A stretch of DNA of 64,000 nt from Bacteroidaceae bacterium. Its GTDB lineage: Bacteria; Bacteroidota; Bacteroidia; Bacteroidales; Bacteroidaceae. The translations under genes were made by a program, and so were the position numbers. Shown here one piece after another: positions 27,368 to 36,541 of this stretch. The stretch covers positions 62,001-126,000 of the forward strand of contig JAFWBM010000039.1 in NCBI GenBank assembly GCA_017507105.1, read 5' to 3'. Within the stretch, counting starts at the first letter, position 1; each line of letters starts with the position of its first letter. The notes under the pieces were generated by a model. That model did not search any database, was not told the DNA's origin, and saw nothing but the letters and a program-made list of their open reading frames with translations.

Positions 27368-28834
27368 ATGGGTAGCAGTAATGCAGAAAATTTAAAGACT
27401 TCTGTCGCCAAAGGATTTCTTTGGGGAGGAATGAGTAATGCTTTCTGTCAACTGCTAAACCTCTTTTTCGGTATATTCTTGGCACGCATCCTGGGACCCG
27501 AAGATTTCGGGCCAATAGGGATGCTTGCCATTTTTTCTGCAATAGCCGGTTCGCTGCAGGATAGTGGATTTGTGGCAGCTTTGGCCAATCGTAAGGAGGT
27601 CGCACACAAAGATTACAATGCTGTATTCTGGTTTAATATCCTTATATCCTTTGTAATGTATGCGTTGCTCTTTTTTGCAGCACCGCTCATTGTCCGTTTT
27701 TTTGATGAGCCATCGTTGCTGTGGTTGTCGCGCTATATATTTCTTGGTTTCGTAGTTGCCGGTTTCGGAATTGCCCCATCTGCATATCTGTTCCGAAATC
27801 TGAAAGTTAAGGAGCGTTCCATAGCACAGGTGTTATCAATAGTTGTATCGGGTAGCGTTGGTATAATTATGGCCTTGTACGGTTTCTCATTTTGGGGTAT
27901 AGCAACACAAAGTATTTTATATGTACTTGTACGTAGCGTTGTTTGTTGGTGGTATACGCCCTGGCGTCCCGGATTGAAGGTCGATTTCTCTCCTTTGCGT
28001 TATCTCTTTGCATTCAGTTATCGCCTACTAATAACAAATATTTTTTTGCGTATAAATTGGAATATATTTTCTTTTATATTAGGTGGCAATAATAAGCTTT
28101 ACAGTAAGGTAGATGTAGGTAATTACACCAAGGCTGCCGAGTGGATGACTATGGGTGCCGAAACTGTAAACGGAATGGTAAATGGTCTTGCGCAGCCAGT
28201 GTTGGCGAAAGTAGCCGATGATAATGAGAGACAGTTACGTGTGTTCCGCAAGATGCTTCGTTTTACGGCATTTGTCTCATTCCCGCTGTTGTTGGGGCTA
28301 TCACTCGTGGCCCCCCAGATTATAGTAATAGCTATTACGGATAAATGGATAGAGAGTGCCTATATGTTGCGCATCCTTGCAATATGGGGCGCATTTATGC
28401 CTATACAGTCAATGTTTACCAATCTTATGGTGAGTCGTGGAAAGACCAATGTGTTCATGTGGAATACAATGGCACAAGGAGTGATTGTTCTTTTGCTGTT
28501 GGTCGTTGTATCTCCATTGGGTATTAATGGAATGTTGGCCGCGTATGTGTTATTTAACGTCGTATGGTTATTTGTATGGCGTTATTTTGCCGGACGTGAG
28601 ATAGCACTTACCTTCTGCATGTTCCTTAGAGATATGATACCGTTTGCGCTTTTATCATTGGTCATAATGTTTTTTACAGCTCGAATGACCGATACTATAT
28701 CCAATGTATATATGCTTTTTTCTGTTCGTATCCTTATGGCTGCTTCCCTTTATATTGCAGTCTTGTGGATTTGTCGCAGTAAAGAGCTTGACGAGGTTGT
28801 TGAATTTCTTTTTTCAGAAAAACTAAAGAGGTGA
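27368..28834 (+). CDS. Lipopolysaccharide/exopolysaccharide flippase, WzxC-like
   Basis: This 488-residue polytopic protein starts SVAKGFLWGGMSNAFCQLLNLFFGIFLARILGPEDFG, typical of the WzxC/MATE-like polysaccharide exporter family. It is expected to flip lipid-linked sugar repeat units across the inner membrane. It opens a run of glycan genes and overlaps the next gene by four bases (ATGA). The polymer is unknown. Confidence 0.9.
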   Translation: MGSSNAENLKTSVAKGFLWGGMSNAFCQLLNLFFGIFLARILGPEDFGPIGMLAIFSAIAGSLQDSGFVAALANRKEVAHKDYNAVFWFNILISFVMYALLFFAAPLIVRFFDEPSLLWLSRYIFLGFVVAGFGIAPSAYLFRNLKVKERSIAQVLSIVVSGSVGIIMALYGFSFWGIATQSILYVLVRSVVCWWYTPWRPGLKVDFSPLRYLFAFSYRLLITNIFLRINWNIFSFILGGNNKLYSKVDVGNYTKAAEWMTMGAETVNGMVNGLAQPVLAKVADDNERQLRVFRKMLRFTAFVSFPLLLGLSLVAPQIIVIAITDKWIESAYMLRILAIWGAFMPIQSMFTNLMVSRGKTNVFMWNTMAQGVIVLLLLVVVSPLGINGMLAAYVLFNVVWLFVWRYFAGREIALTFCMFLRDMIPFALLSLVIMFFTARMTDTISNVYMLFSVRILMAASLYIAVLWICRSKELDEVVEFLFSEKLKR

Positions 28835-29922
28835 TGAAAAAGATTTTGTATGATAATCAGATGTTCACATTCCAACGTTTCGGAGGTGTAACACGTTATT
28901 TTGCCGATTTGATATATAACCTGCCGCAGAATGAGTTTGCAGTGTCGTTGCCTATGACATTTTGCGATAATCATTATATAACAGTAACATATGGGGGTAA
29001 ATACCGCTCTTTAAGTTTTCCTAAGAATTACAGGTTGCGTCGCAGGATCTACCAGCCATTCAACCTTATGCGTGCCTATAAAGCAATAAAGCACGAAGAA
29101 TTTGATATTTTTCATCCTACATATTACAATCCATATTTCCTCAATACACTCAAAAGACGTAATAAACCATTTGTGCTTACGATACATGATATGACTTTTG
29201 AGCGTTATCCACAGGATGTGCTTATATATGACCGTACAATACCTCATAAGAAGCTGCTTATTGCCGAGGCTGACCATATAATCGCTGTCAGTGAAAATAC
29301 AAAGCGTGATATTGTGGAGTTGTTGGGTACCGATCCAACCAAGATAAGCGTTGTACATCATGGTTACCGTTCGGTAACAGAACCGTCACCACAGCTTTTT
29401 GAGCGATATATACTTTATGTCGGTGAGCGTAAGGGATATAAGAATTTCTTTCCCTGGCTGTCGGCTGTCAGGTCTATACTTGTCGCCGACCCTACTTTGA
29501 GAATTGTATGTACCGGAAATCCTTTTACCCAGTCCGAACTGGAACTGTTTGGCAAATGGAACATAAAGGAACGCATATTGCATATCTCGGCAAGTGATGC
29601 ACAGATGGCATCGCTATATCGCCATGCATTATGTTTTGTTTTTCCATCGCATTACGAAGGTTTTGGAATCCCTATTCTCGAGGCCTTTTCAAATGGATGT
29701 CCAATATGTCTTAGCAATGCAAGTTGCTTTCCCGAGATAGCCGGTGATGCAGCCCTTTTCTTTAATCCTAATGATGCGCAATCGATGTCTGATACCTTAC
29801 GTGAACTTGTTACAAACGAGACTCTACGTAAAGAACTATCGGCTAAGGGATATGAACGTGTCAAAGAGTTCTCGCTTGAGAAGATGGTAAGTGATACTTG
29901 TAATGTATACCGTAAACTATAG
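28831..29922 (+). CDS. Glycosyltransferase, GT4 family
   Basis: This 363-residue GT-B enzyme transfers a sugar from a nucleotide donor to a lipid-linked acceptor. The N-terminal domain begins with KKILYDNQMFTFQRFGGVTRYF. The C-terminal domain contains the E-x7-E motif (HYEGFGIPILEAFSNG, about residue 275), characteristic of GT4 retaining enzymes. Donor and acceptor are unknown. It overlaps the flippase gene by four bases and is followed after 3 bases by another glycosyltransferase. Confidence 0.9.
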   Translation: MMKKILYDNQMFTFQRFGGVTRYFADLIYNLPQNEFAVSLPMTFCDNHYITVTYGGKYRSLSFPKNYRLRRRIYQPFNLMRAYKAIKHEEFDIFHPTYYNPYFLNTLKRRNKPFVLTIHDMTFERYPQDVLIYDRTIPHKKLLIAEADHIIAVSENTKRDIVELLGTDPTKISVVHHGYRSVTEPSPQLFERYILYVGERKGYKNFFPWLSAVRSILVADPTLRIVCTGNPFTQSELELFGKWNIKERILHISASDAQMASLYRHALCFVFPSHYEGFGIPILEAFSNGCPICLSNASCFPEIAGDAALFFNPNDAQSMSDTLRELVTNETLRKELSAKGYERVKEFSLEKMVSDTCNVYRKL

Positions 29923-29925
29923 TCT

Positions 29926-31149
29926 ATGATATTCTCTTTGTCAGAAATACGACGTATATTTCCTATAGCCAAAAGGCGTATCGGTGCAACTATTGTATCG
30001 TGGATACAGCATATCTTTTCGAGTGAGAAGCTTGTGAAGGATGTCTTTGGCACAAATAGCGACAAGCGTGTCCTTCTATGTCATCTTCCCGAGGCCTTTG
30101 CAGGTGGAGCATTACCAAAGCATCACTCCAACCTTACAGAATGTTATACTGTAGCGAAATGTTTTGCACGTTTGGGTTATAGTGTCGACTGTACATCACG
30201 CGCTAAATCTGATATAGACTATTCTTGCTATAGTGTTATTTTTGGTATTAACGGCAATGCCTTCTTTAACTCTTTTACTGCGTCTCGAGAGACTAATCCT
30301 CTGAGGATATTCTACTCGGTTGGTGCGCATACCTGCTATAACTACAAGGTTACGACTGAGCGTAATTGTGATTTTTACAAGAGGCACGAACGGTGGTTGT
30401 TGGGTTCTAACAGGTATATGCCTGGCGATGCCAGAAACTATTATGAGGCTCGTTTCGCCGATGCTGTAATATGCCTGGGGGATACTAATGTTGTGCAGCA
30501 GTTTATTGAGGATGATCCATCACCGAATCATTACAGGCAACTTTCATCTTTCTACTTCCCTGTTGCACAGCCCGATAAGAACAAGGATTTTTCGAAATGC
30601 CGTAAGAATATTCTTTGGTTTGGCAGTATGGGGTTTATTCATAAAGGTCTTGATATAGCGATAGATTATGCTTTAGCCCATCCCGATTATACATTGCACA
30701 TATGTGGCAGTAGTAATGAACCGGAGTTTTGGAGCTATTATAGGCCAAAAATTAAGGGTTCTAATAATATAATAGTGCATGGTTTTGTTGATATAGAGTC
30801 GAGAGAGTTTGTTTCTCTGTTGGACGAATGTGCAGTATTGATGAATCCATCTATCAGTGAAGGTGGTGCTGTATCAGTCTTAAATGTGCTTGGAAACGGT
30901 GCTCTTTTGCCCGTATATAGTCGTGGAACAGGACTAAACCTAGAAAAGACGGGTGTAGAAGTTCCCATCGTTACATATGATTCTTTCGATGCTGCAATGC
31001 TCTCTGTAGACTCCATGACTGCAGAGGAAATGGCAGAACGTGCATGGGCTACCCATAAATTTGTACGTGACAATTATACTTTGGAACTATACGAGGAGAG
31101 AATGTTCAGACATATTAAAGAAATAATTGATAATAGTGATAAAAGATGA
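29926..31149 (+). CDS. Putative glycosyltransferase (GT1/GT4-like)
   Basis: The 407-residue protein has a divergent N-terminal part (HLPEAFAGGALPKHHSNLTE near residue 50) and a GT-B C-terminal part. ILWFGSMGFIHKGLDIAIDYA (about 225) and MNPSISEGGAVSVLNVLGNG (about 305) stand in for the donor-binding motif. It is more distant from GT4 than its neighbour. It overlaps the YfhO-like gene by four bases (ATGA), consistent with one translationally coupled operon. Confidence 0.78.
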   Translation: MIFSLSEIRRIFPIAKRRIGATIVSWIQHIFSSEKLVKDVFGTNSDKRVLLCHLPEAFAGGALPKHHSNLTECYTVAKCFARLGYSVDCTSRAKSDIDYSCYSVIFGINGNAFFNSFTASRETNPLRIFYSVGAHTCYNYKVTTERNCDFYKRHERWLLGSNRYMPGDARNYYEARFADAVICLGDTNVVQQFIEDDPSPNHYRQLSSFYFPVAQPDKNKDFSKCRKNILWFGSMGFIHKGLDIAIDYALAHPDYTLHICGSSNEPEFWSYYRPKIKGSNNIIVHGFVDIESREFVSLLDECAVLMNPSISEGGAVSVLNVLGNGALLPVYSRGTGLNLEKTGVEVPIVTYDSFDAAMLSVDSMTAEEMAERAWATHKFVRDNYTLELYEERMFRHIKEIIDNSDKR

Positions 31150-33602
31150 AAATTAAGTTTGATGTAAAAGAGTGGTTGCCTCATATTCTGGCAGTGCTAC
31201 TCTTCTTTGTCCTTACTGCTGTTTATTTTGCACCGGTCTTTCAGGGCAAAGACCTTATCCAAGGCGATGCAATAAGTTCGCAAGGATGGGGCAAGGATGC
31301 CCGTGATTATCACAATGAAACAGGTGATTATGCCTATTGGTCCAATTCTATGTTCTCGGGAATGCCATCTAATTATACATTCTCGCCACAGCCTGTAAAT
31401 ATCTTTCAGGCTGCTGATAAAGTTCTGACATTGGGAATGTTTGGAGTCTCCCGACGTCATGTGGGAGCTATATTCCTTACTTTTATATGTTTCTATATAT
31501 TCCTTATATCATTGGGTTGTCGTTCATGGCTTAGTTTTGCCGGAGCTGTTGCATATACTCTCTGTTCGTATAACTTTATAATAATAGAGGCCGGGCACAT
31601 GAGCAAAAGCCTTGTCATGGCTACAATGGCATCGGTTATAGGTGGTGTTATATTGTGCTATCGAGGCCGGTTTCTGTGGGGTATGTTGATAACCCTTATA
31701 TTTACGGGACTTAATATATATTGGAGTCATCAGCAGATAAGCTATTATCTGTTGCTTACCCTTATTCTCCTTGCTGTTGTCTATTTTGTATATGCAATAA
31801 GGGAAGGTTGGATAAAGCTCTACTTGAAGGCTACAGCGCTGTTGTTGGTTACAGCCGTACTCGCGTTGTTGCCCGCCATAGGACAACTCGTTCCGTCTGC
31901 CGACTATGCAAAAGAGAGTATGCGTGGTGGTGCTGTTCTGGAACATAGTGAGGGTGCAAATGCTTCGGGACTGGATATAGATTACGCATATCAGTGGAGT
32001 TACGGTATAGGTGAGTCCCTTACGTTGCTTGTTCCTAACTTGTATGGTGCAAGTTCTAACTACAATTTGGGAAACGAATCGAACCTCTATGCAACTTTGG
32101 CGCCAATTGCAGGTAGAGCACAAGCTGCTCAGATATGTAAGTCGGCTCCCACATATTGGGGCGACCAGCCTTTCACTTCGGGGCCTGTATATGTAGGTGC
32201 CATAGTCTGCTTCCTGTTTGTCCTTGGACTAATAGTTGTAAAAGGAAAAGAGAAATGGTGGTTGCTGGCTGCAACTGTTTTGTCATTGGTGCTCTCTTGG
32301 GGGCGTTTCCTGCCATCTGTTAATGAATTCCTCTTTTATAATCTGCCATTATACAGCAAATTCCGTGCCCCTTCGATGGCGTTGGTTATAGCATCGTTGA
32401 CTATGGTTACGTTGGGAGTGCTTGCTGTAAAACGTATATTCGAGATAAAGAAGAGTGGTGATGCTGTGCAGATTGCCAATGTAAACAGAGGTATCGTGAT
32501 TGCTCTCTCTGTAACAGGCGGCCTATGTCTTTTCCTTGCCCTCTTTGGTGGTGGCATGTATGATTTTGTAGGTAGTGCAGATGCACAGCTACCCCCTGTA
32601 ATGGTTGAGGCATTGTATGCCGACCGTGTCGATATGCTTACATCTGATGCATGGCGCTCCTTAGGATTTATTGCACTCTCTTTTGTTCTTCTTTATTTTT
32701 ATTTGCGATTCGATATCAAGGCCAGATATGTGGCAATTATCCTTTCGGTTCTTTTTATCGCCGATTTATGGAGTGTAGATAAACGCTTCCTTTCGTATGA
32801 CGATTTTGTTCCCAAAAAGAGAAGTACCGAGATACGCCCGACAGCAGCCGATTTGCAGATTTTGAAGGATAAGGATCCCAATTATCGTGTTCTTAATTTG
32901 GCGGCAAATACATTCAATGAATCGTATACTTCATACTTTCATAAGTCGGTAGGAGGTTACAGTCCGGCCAAGTTACGTCGTTATCAGGATATAATAGAGT
33001 ATTACTTCAGTGAGTCATTGAATATGGATGTCGTTAATATGCTCAATGTAAGATACTTTATTGTTCCCACTGACAAAGGTAATGTTGTTCAGCGTAATCC
33101 TTCTGCAATGGGTAACTGTTGGTTTGTCGACAGAATCGAGTGGGTCGATTCGCCCGATTCCGAGATTAGGGCATTGGAGTCTTTCAATCCTTACGATGCA
33201 GCATTCGTAGATAAGGAATGGATGGGCTGTTTTGATGATGCACAGGCCTATGACAACAAGGTCGACACTGCTTCATATATACGTATGGTCGAGTATAAGA
33301 ATCCTGGTAATATCATATATGAGAGTAGTTCGCATGCTGCGCATCTGGCACTCTTCTCCGAGGTATATTACAAAACATGGAAAGCATATATAGATGGTAA
33401 AGAGGTAAAGCCTATACGAGCCAACTATATCCTTCGTGCTCTTCCTATCCCGGCCGGTAAACATAAAATAGAGTTTCGATGTGTAGACGAACTCATGATA
33501 GAGAGTGCCAAGTGGTCGCTATATGGTTCAATATTGGTTGGTATTGTACTATTATTAATAGTAGGTGTACTGATATATAAAAGGTTAAAGAATGAGGCAT
33601 AA
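31146..33602 (+). CDS. YfhO-family membrane protein
   Basis: The 818-residue protein has about a dozen membrane helices in its first 560 residues and one at the C-terminus (about 790-812), enclosing a periplasmic domain of about 200 residues. It resembles YfhO, a GT-C-like family; in Firmicutes YfhO glycosylates lipoteichoic acid. The first extracytoplasmic loop (FQGKDLIQGDAISSQGWGKD) contains acidic residues where GT-C enzymes keep their catalytic base. A role adding sugars to a surface glycan is an inference from context. It overlaps the next gene by 11 bases. Confidence 0.82.
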   Translation: MKIKFDVKEWLPHILAVLLFFVLTAVYFAPVFQGKDLIQGDAISSQGWGKDARDYHNETGDYAYWSNSMFSGMPSNYTFSPQPVNIFQAADKVLTLGMFGVSRRHVGAIFLTFICFYIFLISLGCRSWLSFAGAVAYTLCSYNFIIIEAGHMSKSLVMATMASVIGGVILCYRGRFLWGMLITLIFTGLNIYWSHQQISYYLLLTLILLAVVYFVYAIREGWIKLYLKATALLLVTAVLALLPAIGQLVPSADYAKESMRGGAVLEHSEGANASGLDIDYAYQWSYGIGESLTLLVPNLYGASSNYNLGNESNLYATLAPIAGRAQAAQICKSAPTYWGDQPFTSGPVYVGAIVCFLFVLGLIVVKGKEKWWLLAATVLSLVLSWGRFLPSVNEFLFYNLPLYSKFRAPSMALVIASLTMVTLGVLAVKRIFEIKKSGDAVQIANVNRGIVIALSVTGGLCLFLALFGGGMYDFVGSADAQLPPVMVEALYADRVDMLTSDAWRSLGFIALSFVLLYFYLRFDIKARYVAIILSVLFIADLWSVDKRFLSYDDFVPKKRSTEIRPTAADLQILKDKDPNYRVLNLAANTFNESYTSYFHKSVGGYSPAKLRRYQDIIEYYFSESLNMDVVNMLNVRYFIVPTDKGNVVQRNPSAMGNCWFVDRIEWVDSPDSEIRALESFNPYDAAFVDKEWMGCFDDAQAYDNKVDTASYIRMVEYKNPGNIIYESSSHAAHLALFSEVYYKTWKAYIDGKEVKPIRANYILRALPIPAGKHKIEFRCVDELMIESAKWSLYGSILVGIVLLLIVGVLIYKRLKNEA

Positions 33603-34335
33603 TCCTAAATTTTCGATAATAACAGTAACATACAATGCAGCTTCTGTTATTGAGCCTACAATAAGAAGTGTCATGCAGCAGAGCTATGGAAATTATGAGT
33701 ATCTGCTTATTGACGGTGGCTCTTCCGATGATACAGTAGAAAAGGCGAAAGCAAGCGGTATGAAGTTTGCACATATAGTTTCGGAGCGTGATAAAGGTAT
33801 TTATGATGCAATGAACAAGGGTATGTTGCTGGCTACCGGTGATTACCTCTGTTTCCTTAATGCGGGAGATTCATTTCATTCTCCCGATACTCTTGAAAAG
33901 ATAGCTGCTGCAGCTGCTGCTACCGATGAGCTTCCTCATGTGTTGTATGGCGAGACAGCCGAGGTGGACGACAAAAGGAATTTTGTACGTATGCGACGTT
34001 TACAGGTGCCCGAGAAACTCACATGGAAGAGCTTTAAGCATGGAATGTTAGTGTGTCATCAGGCCTTTTATGCACGTCGTGACATTGCTCCGCTTTACGA
34101 CCTGCAGTATCGTCTCTCTTCCGATGTGGATTGGTGTATAAAGATTATGAAAAAATCATCGATAATGGTAAATGTACACCATACTGTTGTCGATTATTTG
34201 CAGAATGGTATATCTTTGCAACAACACCGCGCCTCTTTAATGGAACGTTTTGGCATAATGTGTCATCATTATGGGATTGTTTCCACCATTTTATACCATA
34301 TGTGGTTTGTGATACGTGCGATGATAAAGAAGTAA
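33592..34335 (+). CDS. Glycosyltransferase, GT2 family
   Basis: This 247-residue GT-A enzyme begins KFSIITVTYNAASVIEPTI, the GT2 nucleotide-binding strand. DGGSSDDTVE (about residue 45) and CFLNAGDSF (about 88, in DxD position) follow. There are no membrane helices apart from a weak hydrophobic C-terminal stretch. It is the last glycan gene of the cluster; the next gene, aminopeptidase P, begins 25 bases later. Confidence 0.9.
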   Translation: MRHNPKFSIITVTYNAASVIEPTIRSVMQQSYGNYEYLLIDGGSSDDTVEKAKASGMKFAHIVSERDKGIYDAMNKGMLLATGDYLCFLNAGDSFHSPDTLEKIAAAAAATDELPHVLYGETAEVDDKRNFVRMRRLQVPEKLTWKSFKHGMLVCHQAFYARRDIAPLYDLQYRLSSDVDWCIKIMKKSSIMVNVHHTVVDYLQNGISLQQHRASLMERFGIMCHHYGIVSTILYHMWFVIRAMIKK

Positions 34336-34360
34336 TGACTAACAATAAATATTTAATACT

Positions 34361-35758
34361 ATGTTTTCAAAAGAGACCTATGTTAACCGTCGTCAACAAC
34401 TGAAGAAAAGTGTAGGTAGTGGATTATTGCTATTTCTCGGTAATACCGAGGTTGGGTGCAACTACGCCGATAATGCATATCATTTCCGTCAGGACTCTAC
34501 TTTTCTTTACTATTTTGCATCGGACTATTCGGGTCTTGCTGCAATAATCGATATTGATGAAGATAAAGAGATTATTTTTGGAGATGAACTGACAATAGAC
34601 GATATTGTGTGGACCGGTATCCAGCCTACCATAAAAGAGAAAAGTGAGCGTGTAGGTATAGAGATTATACGTCCTATGTCGCAACTTGCAACCTATCTGA
34701 AAACAGCCCAGACCAAAGGTCAGGAGATTCATTTCCTACCACCTTATCGTGGTGAACATCGTGTGTGGTTACAGGAACTTCTGGGCATACATCCCTCTGC
34801 GCAGCCTGTAGCTTCATCATTGAAGTTTATAAAGGCTGTCGTTAACCAGCGTAATTACAAAAGTGCCGAGGAGATTGAGCAGATAGAGGAGGCTGTAAAT
34901 GTCTCAGTTGATATGCATTGTGCTGCTATGCGTGCTGTTCGTCCCGGTGTTACCGAGGCCGAGATTGTCTCTATAGTGCATGCCGAGGCTGCAAAACATA
35001 ATTTTAATTTGTCATTTCCTATTATAGCGACAGTTAATGGGCAGACTCTGCATAATCATGCATATGGAACAACACCTTTAAAAGATGGCCAGATGTTTCT
35101 TCTCGACTCGGGATGTGAGAATGCAATGCATTATGCAGGTGACCTTACAACTACCATGCCTGTAGGAAAGAGTTTTACTACACAGCAGCGCGAGGTATGC
35201 AATATCCTGCGTAGTGCTCATTTGGCTGCTCTTGATGCAATAAAACCTGGTGTGGAGTATCGCGACGTACATCGTGTCGTTCTTACACGTATTGCCGAAG
35301 GTATGATATCTCTTGGACTAATGAAGGGTGATGCAGCCGAAGCAGCCGTTGCAGGTGCTGCATGTATGTTCCTTCCTCATGGCTTGGGTCATATGATGGG
35401 TCTTGATGTTCATGACATGGAGAATTTGGGTGAGGTTCATGTAGGTTATGAGGATGGACGAGAGAAGAGTAAGCTATTTGGCTGGAAGTCTCTACGTCTT
35501 GCACGTGCATTGGAACCGGGCTTTGTCTTTACTGTGGAACCCGGAATCTATTTTATCCCTGATCTTATAGACAAATGGCGTGCCGAGAAACAGTTTACCG
35601 ATTTTATTTGTTATGACAAACTTGATGCTTGGCGCAGTTTCGGTGGTATACGCAACGAAGAGGATTTCCTTGTTTACGAAGGTGGTGCCCGTCGCTTGGG
35701 CAAGTACAAGCCTATGTCGCCAGAGGAGATTGAAGCAGAGCATAACAAATCCAATTGA
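34361..35758 (+). CDS. pepP: Aminopeptidase P family (Xaa-Pro) metallopeptidase
   Basis: This 465-residue cytosolic enzyme removes an N-terminal residue preceding proline. It has an N-terminal creatinase-like domain (to about 175) and a pita-bread catalytic domain. The two-metal ligands are visible: Asp in LLDSGCENAMHYAGD and its second Asp, His in LPHGLGHMMGLDVHD, Glu in VEPGIYF and Glu in GGIRNEEDFLV. It is the last gene of the plus-strand run from metG and is followed by a long hairpin. Confidence 0.93.
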   Translation: MFSKETYVNRRQQLKKSVGSGLLLFLGNTEVGCNYADNAYHFRQDSTFLYYFASDYSGLAAIIDIDEDKEIIFGDELTIDDIVWTGIQPTIKEKSERVGIEIIRPMSQLATYLKTAQTKGQEIHFLPPYRGEHRVWLQELLGIHPSAQPVASSLKFIKAVVNQRNYKSAEEIEQIEEAVNVSVDMHCAAMRAVRPGVTEAEIVSIVHAEAAKHNFNLSFPIIATVNGQTLHNHAYGTTPLKDGQMFLLDSGCENAMHYAGDLTTTMPVGKSFTTQQREVCNILRSAHLAALDAIKPGVEYRDVHRVVLTRIAEGMISLGLMKGDAAEAAVAGAACMFLPHGLGHMMGLDVHDMENLGEVHVGYEDGREKSKLFGWKSLRLARALEPGFVFTVEPGIYFIPDLIDKWRAEKQFTDFICYDKLDAWRSFGGIRNEEDFLVYEGGARRLGKYKPMSPEEIEAEHNKSN

Positions 35759-35782
35759 ATTGATTTTTAGGATATAAAGAAC

Positions 35783-35836
35783 ATAATATTCCGTGTCACT
35801 GTTTATTGAGTACAATAGAGTGACACGGAATGTTAT
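35783..35836 (+). terminator. Long hairpin after pepP, without U-tract
   Basis: An 18-pair stem with one G-U (35783-35800 with 35819-35836) encloses a second small stem (TATTG/CAATA at 35804-35817). GTTATTTAACAG follows, so the usual U-run is lacking. It probably marks the transcript end or blocks 3' exonucleases; the mechanism is uncertain. Confidence 0.6.
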
Positions 35837-35847
35837 TTAACAGATAT

Positions 35848-35907
35848 ATGGTAATAAGAAATATGGCGCTTGTTGTGATACTGGCTCTAATTGCATTATT
35901 ACTATAG
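35848..35907 (+). CDS. Possible 19-residue hydrophobic peptide
   Basis: An ATG-to-TAG ORF encodes MVIRNMALVVILALIALLL, a possible single membrane helix with one Arg near its start. It lies in the 296-base gap between pepP and the PepSY-like gene, after the hairpin. No promoter or ribosome-binding site is evident, so it may be chance. Confidence 0.18.
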   Translation: MVIRNMALVVILALIALLL

Positions 35908-35971
35908 AGAGCTAATCAATTGAAGAAAACTTGAACTTTTTTTTAAAATTCAAATTCTTTTCAGAATTGCA

Positions 35972-36000
35972 TATAATCTTTGCATCGTAAACAATGCAAA
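35972..36000 (+). promoter_or_regulatory. Promoter with overlapping 22-base palindrome, upstream of the PepSY-like genes
   Basis: TATAAT (35972-35977) runs into CTTTG, a near match to the -7 element with one extra base. The palindrome at 35979-36000 has arms TTTGCATCGT and ACAATGCAAA with one mismatch around AA. It starts at the -7 TTTG and spans the expected transcript start, so a repressor or activator site is plausible. Confidence 0.45.
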
Positions 36001-36054
36001 ATATTGGGTTGTTAACTTAGTAAGGAATAATGTATAATTAATAAAAAGAGTATT

Positions 36055-36495
36055 ATGAGAAAGATTCTATTTATCACAGTTCTGTTTTTTACACTTGGTT
36101 CAGTTGCTGTTAAAGCCGATAACGATAAGTTAATCACTAAGGAGAAGTTGCCTGCTGCGGCACAGAAATTTGTGACGAACCACTTTGCTGCTCTTAAGAT
36201 CTCTTATGTAAAAGAGGAGCGTGACCTATTCGAACGCAATTACGAGGTTGTTTTTACCGATGGTTCAAAGGTTGAGTTTCTTAGGAATGGTGACTGGAAA
36301 GAGATTGACTGTCGTTATAGTGAAGTCCCTTCTGTCGTAGTCCCCGATCAGATAAAGAAATATGTGTCAGAGAATTATCCTGATGCGAAAATACTGCAGA
36401 TAGATCGTGACAGACACGATTATGAAGTGAAACTATCTAATCGTCTTGAATTGACTTTTGATCGTAACTACAATATAATAGATATTGACGATTGA
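36055..36495 (+). CDS. Secreted PepSY-like (DUF2874/BLIP-like) protein
   Basis: This 146-residue protein has a cleavable signal peptide (KILFITVLFFTLGSVAVKA, mature start DNDKLI). Two PepSY-like repeats follow: LPAAAQKFVTNHFAALKISYV with a strand pair, then VVPDQIKKYVSENYPDAKILQI with a strand pair. Such proteins are periplasmic and sometimes lie near two-component systems; the molecular role is unknown. A lipoprotein with the same fold follows 46 bases downstream, suggesting gene duplication. Confidence 0.8.
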   Translation: MRKILFITVLFFTLGSVAVKADNDKLITKEKLPAAAQKFVTNHFAALKISYVKEERDLFERNYEVVFTDGSKVEFLRNGDWKEIDCRYSEVPSVVVPDQIKKYVSENYPDAKILQIDRDRHDYEVKLSNRLELTFDRNYNIIDIDD

Positions 36496-36541
36496 CAACT
36501 CATAAGAAAAATAAACATTAACTTTTTAAAATTAGAACGAT

